A stretch of 24,944 bases of DNA, taken from positions 1 through 24,944 of the forward strand of contig DATKZY010000070.1 in NCBI GenBank assembly GCA_035527715.1, written 5' to 3'. Origin of the DNA: DSUN01 sp035527715. Lineage in GTDB: Bacteria; Planctomycetota; PUPC01; DSUN01. Under the pieces are notes generated by a model, which searched no databases, was not told the origin of the DNA, and worked only from the letters and a program-made list of their open reading frames with translations. A program made the translations under genes and the position numbers. Positions 21,216-24,944 of this stretch are shown piece after piece; position 1 is the first letter of the stretch; each line of letters starts with the position of its first letter.

Positions 21216-23990
21216 CTATTTCCTGTCGAGGAGAGTGGCGACCTCGGCCGCGGCGCGGTAGAGCGCCCGCGAGCGCTCCTGCCAACGGTAGTGGTACTGC
21301 TCCAGCGCGTGGACGCACAGCTTGTTCTGGAAGAAGCCGGTCTCGCGGAAGTGCCGGGCAAGCGTGTCGCGGGCGCGCTGTGCGATGTTCTGGGGCAGTT
21401 GCCCTCGCTCAATGGCTTGTTCGAGGAAGATGCGGGCCTCGCCCTCCTGGATGCCTTCGAGGAGCGCCTCGAAGCGGGCGCTGGATTCGGCGCCCGCCTT
21501 GCCCGGCCAGAGGGTGAAGAGGACGGGCATCCCGACGATCCAGGTCGGGATCCGCATCCCGTCGTAGTGCGCGAGCGCCCATTCGTCCGCGCCGACCCGG
21601 CAGAAGCCGCTCCGGCCCAACGCCAGCGAGTGGTCCGTCAGCACGCGGAACGCGAAGGGGTGCGAGGCCGTGTGGAGCGACAGCACGCTGCTGTCAATCC
21701 GCGGGATCGTCAGGTGCACGACCGGGCTCTTCCAGCCCATGTCCATCCGAAACGTCGGCCAGTTGTTGAAGTAGCGGACGGTTCCGAACACCCTGTACTG
21801 GCGGGGGTCCTTGTAGCCCCACGTGCCGATCTGGTGCGGGCCGCCGCTCCAGTAGACCGCTGGCGCGGCCTCCGCGAGCAGGACGCGAAGCTCGGGATCC
21901 TCCTCCTTGTCGTGGGGATAGCCCCAGTGCATGGACTTGTCGAGTCCTCGGGCCTTCATGTGCTCGCAGAGCGCGGTGGCGAAGCGATGCCACAGCGCGC
22001 GCTTCTCCTCTGGCTGGATGCCGGGGCCGGACACGGCGAGGGCGATGGTCTTGCCCGTGGCCTCGTCGAGGACAGTCACCTCGGGCGCCGTCGGCGGCTG
22101 GAGGCCGGCCGTGCTCGCATGCATCACCACGAACTGGACCACGCGCGGGACGCCCCAGTGCTTCACGGCCAGGTCGAGGTAGCGGTCGAGGAGAGCGTAG
22201 TCGAACCGCAGCGCCCCATCCTTCCCGCGGATCCAGCGGATCAGCGAGTCGTCCTTGTTGCCGAACTCGGTGCGGCGGAGGACCGGGACGTTCAGCCAGG
22301 TGTTGCCCAGCCGGCCCAACTGCCGGAAGCTGGCGTCCAGCAGCCTGAAGTGCTCGTCGGACCAGAGCGGGACGCCGTAGTGCTTCGCCACCCCGTAGGG
22401 GTTCTGCTCGCACGCGACAAAGGTCTGGAACTTCCCCGGGTCGGGCACGCGCCAGTCGCTGACCTCGGCCTCGACGGGGACCTTGACCGGGGCCGCCCCC
22501 TGCGGCGCGACCTCGATGGAGCCCCGATATGTCCCCGGCGCAGCGTCCGGCGGGATGCGGAAGCGAAGCCAGATGGGCCAGCAGGTGCCGGCGGGGACCC
22601 GCGGGGGCAAGGCGGGGGTGATGTGGTCGAAGATGCAGGGCGCGCCCGGCCCTGCCATCCGCTCATAGCGCGCCAGGAGACCCGCGTCGGGAAACGTCCC
22701 GCCCAGCCCCCGCTCATCGCCCAGCTTCTCCGAGAATCCGTCGGCGGGGTACGGGGCCATGGAGAGCACTTCGACGACGGAGGCCGGCAGGCGGTGCGCG
22801 CCGTCGGCCGAACGCAACTCGCCGGGCGTCACGCGCAGTCGGGCAAGCTCCCTGTCCGTTCCGACCACGATCTGGGCCGAGTAGGCCCCGTTGCGGCCGC
22901 CCACGATGCGCACGGTGCCCGGGCCCTCGCCGGGCGCGGGGAACTCCGCGGACTGCACGCGGTGGTGGATGTCCTGCACCCAGACCTGGACTCCCGCGGG
23001 GCGCTGGAGCGCCGAGGCGATGCCCGCCGAGGCGGAGCGGAGCTCGAGCTTCGAGAGGTGGGCGTGCCGCCAGAGTCCCTCGCGGTCGTGCAGGGCATTC
23101 CAGGACTTCGACTGGGGCTTGCTGAGGACGATGGGATGGAGCAGGCTGGCGCGGATCTCGACCGCCAGGACGTTCACCCCTTTGCGAAGGAGTCGACTCG
23201 GGACCGGCACGGGGCCGATGGTGCGGTCGCGGAGGCTGGCATTCCGATATGCCTCGACGGGGTAGTCCTCCCCCGGGGTATCGGGAGCCAGGGCGCCGGC
23301 GGGGAGGTGGCCGCGGGCGACCTCCTCGCCATTGATCGCCACGCGGGCGCCGCCGCGATACGTCAGGCGGAGCGTCAGGCCGCCCGCCGCCGCGGGATCG
23401 GCCAGCAGGAAGCGAGTGCGGTAGCAGCAGGCCTGCATGCCGCGCCCGAAATACTGAAGCACCTCGATGTGGACCTTGGTCATGTTGCCCGTGGTTCGCT
23501 CGGGCGGCACGTCGTTGGGCAGGTCCACCTGGAACGGGCCTCGGCGAAGGACCCACGAGCTGTCGTCGAAGGACACCCCTGTCCACTCGTCGGGCGGCGG
23601 CGGGGCCGCGTAGGGGTCGAAGAACAGGGGCAGGAAGACGTGTTCGGCCCAGTCCGCGCCGGCGGGGCTGGGCCTCGGGCCCCTGAGAGCCTGCTCGGTG
23701 CCCACCTTCCGCGCCGCCCGCAACACGAGGGGCGACAGCCGATGGACCGCGAAGTGGTCGAGCCCGGTCTGGCCGAACGACCTTTCGGTGTCCCGTTTCA
23801 GCCTGGCGACCTGGTTCTTGCCGAGGGTCTTCTCCCCTTCCGCCCTCAGGGCGGCTGGCGAGACCGGGTCCGCGCCGAAGCGATAGTACCGGCGCCAGTA
23901 GGCCCCCTCGTCGAGAATGAGGGCGCCGCTCCAGCCGCTGTGCGCCAGGGCACAGAGAAGCACGGCCCATCCGAAAGCCAGCCAGCGCAT
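21216..23990 (-). CDS. Large secreted GH123/DUF4091-like protein, paralogue B
   Basis: A 924-residue protein started at ATG 23990 after GAGGAGC. The signal peptide is MRWLAFGWAVLLCALAHSG. It has the same domain order as paralogue A, with about 47 extra residues near the N-terminal jelly roll. Shared blocks include YWRRYYRFG near the start, RGHLPAGALAPDTPGEDYP, PPDAAPGTYRGSIEVAP, NPYGVAKHYGVPLWSDEHF, RTEFGNKDDSLIRW, LLDRYLDLAVKHWGVPRVVQ, VGADEWALAHYDG and SSARFEALLEGIQEGEARI. The position corresponding to PLEGEAD in A is PHDKEED here. The strong similarity over the whole length indicates tandem duplication followed by moderate divergence. It is separated by only 9 bp from the upstream paralogue and 13 bp from A, so one transcript probably carries all three. 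Confidence 0.8.
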   Translation of the reverse strand: MRWLAFGWAVLLCALAHSGWSGALILDEGAYWRRYYRFGADPVSPAALRAEGEKTLGKNQVARLKRDTERSFGQTGLDHFAVHRLSPLVLRAARKVGTEQALRGPRPSPAGADWAEHVFLPLFFDPYAAPPPPDEWTGVSFDDSSWVLRRGPFQVDLPNDVPPERTTGNMTKVHIEVLQYFGRGMQACCYRTRFLLADPAAAGGLTLRLTYRGGARVAINGEEVARGHLPAGALAPDTPGEDYPVEAYRNASLRDRTIGPVPVPSRLLRKGVNVLAVEIRASLLHPIVLSKPQSKSWNALHDREGLWRHAHLSKLELRSASAGIASALQRPAGVQVWVQDIHHRVQSAEFPAPGEGPGTVRIVGGRNGAYSAQIVVGTDRELARLRVTPGELRSADGAHRLPASVVEVLSMAPYPADGFSEKLGDERGLGGTFPDAGLLARYERMAGPGAPCIFDHITPALPPRVPAGTCWPIWLRFRIPPDAAPGTYRGSIEVAPQGAAPVKVPVEAEVSDWRVPDPGKFQTFVACEQNPYGVAKHYGVPLWSDEHFRLLDASFRQLGRLGNTWLNVPVLRRTEFGNKDDSLIRWIRGKDGALRFDYALLDRYLDLAVKHWGVPRVVQFVVMHASTAGLQPPTAPEVTVLDEATGKTIALAVSGPGIQPEEKRALWHRFATALCEHMKARGLDKSMHWGYPHDKEEDPELRVLLAEAAPAVYWSGGPHQIGTWGYKDPRQYRVFGTVRYFNNWPTFRMDMGWKSPVVHLTIPRIDSSVLSLHTASHPFAFRVLTDHSLALGRSGFCRVGADEWALAHYDGMRIPTWIVGMPVLFTLWPGKAGAESSARFEALLEGIQEGEARIFLEQAIERGQLPQNIAQRARDTLARHFRETGFFQNKLCVHALEQYHYRWQERSRALYRAAAEVATLLDRK

Positions 23991-23999
23991 GTCCGCTCC

Positions 24000-24944
24000 T
24001 CATCTCCGGGGGGATGCGTCCAGAGGGCCAGCGACCTCCGCCGCGGCGCGGTAGAGCGCCCGGGAGCGTTCCTGCCAGCCACAATGATACCTTTCCAACT
24101 CGTGAACGCACAGGGTGCCCTGGAGGAACGCGGCCGCCTCCAGGTGGTCGGCGAGCACTTGACTGACCCGTCGGGCGAGGTCCGGCGGCAGACGCCCGCT
24201 GTCAATGGCCTGTTCGAGGAAGATGCGCGCCTCGGCCTCCTGGGTGCCCTCGAGGAGGGCTTCGAAGCGGATGCCGGGCTCCGCCCCCTCGCTGCCCGGC
24301 CACAGCAGGAAGAGGACTGGCATGCCCGTGAGCCACTTGGGCACGACCATGCCGTCGTAGTGGACGGCCGCCCATTCGTCCGCGCCGATGCGCGAGACGC
24401 CGTTGTGCCCGTGGGCGAGCGCCTGGTCCACGAGCGCCCGGAAGGCAAAGGGATGCGAGACCGTGTGAAGGGCCATGAAGTTGCCGCCCGTGCGGGGGTT
24501 CAGGAGATGAAGGAGCGGGCTCTTCCAGCCGCGGTCCGTGCGGAATCCGGGGAAGGTCCTTTGCGGGCCTGGCTGGTGTCGCACCGTCACGAGCGCGCGG
24601 TAATGCCTGTCCTTGGCGTACACGGCATTCCACAGCAGCTCGTGCGGGTTGGCCGCCCAGCCGACGCCTGGGGTGCAGCGCTCCAGAATGAGCTTCAGGT
24701 CGGGGTCATCCTCCTGCTCGAGCGGATAGCCCCAGAACATCGCCTTCTCCTGGCCTCGGGTCTTCATGTGGTTGAGCAAGGAGGTGGCGAAGGCGGCCCA
24801 CGTCTTCTCCTTCTCGTCTCGCGGGATGCCGTTCAGGGTAAGCGGGCGGGTCTGGCCGGAGCGCTCGTCGAACACGTTTGCCGAGGGCTGGACGGGTGGG
24901 TCCGCCGCGCTCCTCATGCCCTGCATCACGACGAAGTTGACGAC
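24000..24944 (-). CDS. GH123/DUF4091-like protein, paralogue C (C-terminal part only)
   Basis: The last 314 residues of a third paralogue, whose 5' part lies beyond the window edge. The frame runs open to base 24944 (VVNFVVMQGMRS aligns with VVQFVVMQGMKS of A). Conserved blocks are MFWGYPLEQEDDPDLKLILE, LHTVSHPFAFRALVDQALAH, RIGADEWAAVHYDGMVVP, GTQEAEARIFLEQAI and ERSRALYRAAAEVAG. Extrapolating from A and B, the complete protein should be near 900 residues. It ends 9 bp before paralogue B and is the most upstream operon gene seen here. Confidence 0.8.
   Translation of the reverse strand, partial: VVNFVVMQGMRSAADPPVQPSANVFDERSGQTRPLTLNGIPRDEKEKTWAAFATSLLNHMKTRGQEKAMFWGYPLEQEDDPDLKLILERCTPGVGWAANPHELLWNAVYAKDRHYRALVTVRHQPGPQRTFPGFRTDRGWKSPLLHLLNPRTGGNFMALHTVSHPFAFRALVDQALAHGHNGVSRIGADEWAAVHYDGMVVPKWLTGMPVLFLLWPGSEGAEPGIRFEALLEGTQEAEARIFLEQAIDSGRLPPDLARRVSQVLADHLEAAAFLQGTLCVHELERYHCGWQERSRALYRAAAEVAGPLDASPRR

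Overview
This window is high-GC bacterial chromosome. It has strong AGGAGG ribosome-binding sites, many secreted hydrolases, a glycyl-radical enzyme and many intergenic palindromes. The mix of a GH10 xylanase, a GH30-like enzyme, a ceramidase-like protein, DUF4091/GH123-like giant proteins and a 'GVF' fucosidase-like remnant suggests a polysaccharide-degrading member of the PVC group (Planctomycetota, Lentisphaerota or a neighbour), probably an uncultured lineage. This placement is inferred from gene content; there is no rRNA marker here.

Layout. (1) Positions 1-5000 hold a secreted GH10 xylanase (347-1555, +) and a secreted two-domain protein of unknown function (1942-2979, +). Converging on them are a secreted coiled-coil protein (3062-3781, -) and an acetyl-xylan-esterase-like alpha/beta hydrolase (3940-4968, -). 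(2) Positions 5561-10107 hold a glycyl-radical enzyme with an unusual Cys motif, a complete VapBC-type toxin-antitoxin pair, an internally deleted fucosidase-like remnant and an M14-type zinc carboxypeptidase. (3) Positions 10108-13646 are a toxin-antitoxin 'graveyard'. It contains an intact VapB-like antitoxin with a gutted vapC, and two copies of a module made of a vapC tail, a palindrome and a DUF2442-like tail. These copies flank an intact UPF0175/DUF3368 toxin-antitoxin pair. A secreted unknown protein and an orphan HicB-like antitoxin follow. (4) Positions 13800-15270 hold a REP-associated tyrosine transposase (RAYT) with a DnaA-C-like tail, sitting between two nested inverted-repeat elements. 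(5) Positions 15310-24944 (all -) form a tight run, transcribed right to left: three tandem paralogues of a large secreted GH123/DUF4091-like protein (the first truncated by the window edge), a GH30-like glycosidase with PKD-like modules, and a neutral-ceramidase-like hydrolase. Gaps are only 9-34 bp, so this is very likely one operon.

How it fits together. The GH10, esterase and GH30-like genes are compatible with xylan or hemicellulose use, and the three GH123-like proteins plus the ceramidase-like protein suggest an additional glycan or glycoconjugate substrate. The most interesting signal is the repeat system. At least four elements of about 150-250 bp share one architecture: outer palindromic arms built on AGCCCAGGGC and an inner pair built on AGCCCCTGAAAGGGG. 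Two of them bracket the RAYT gene, which points to a RAYT-REPIN system. Other palindrome families (GTAGTGCGGCC, ATCCGTG, and a TGTCAT...GAGC type) occupy the remaining gaps.
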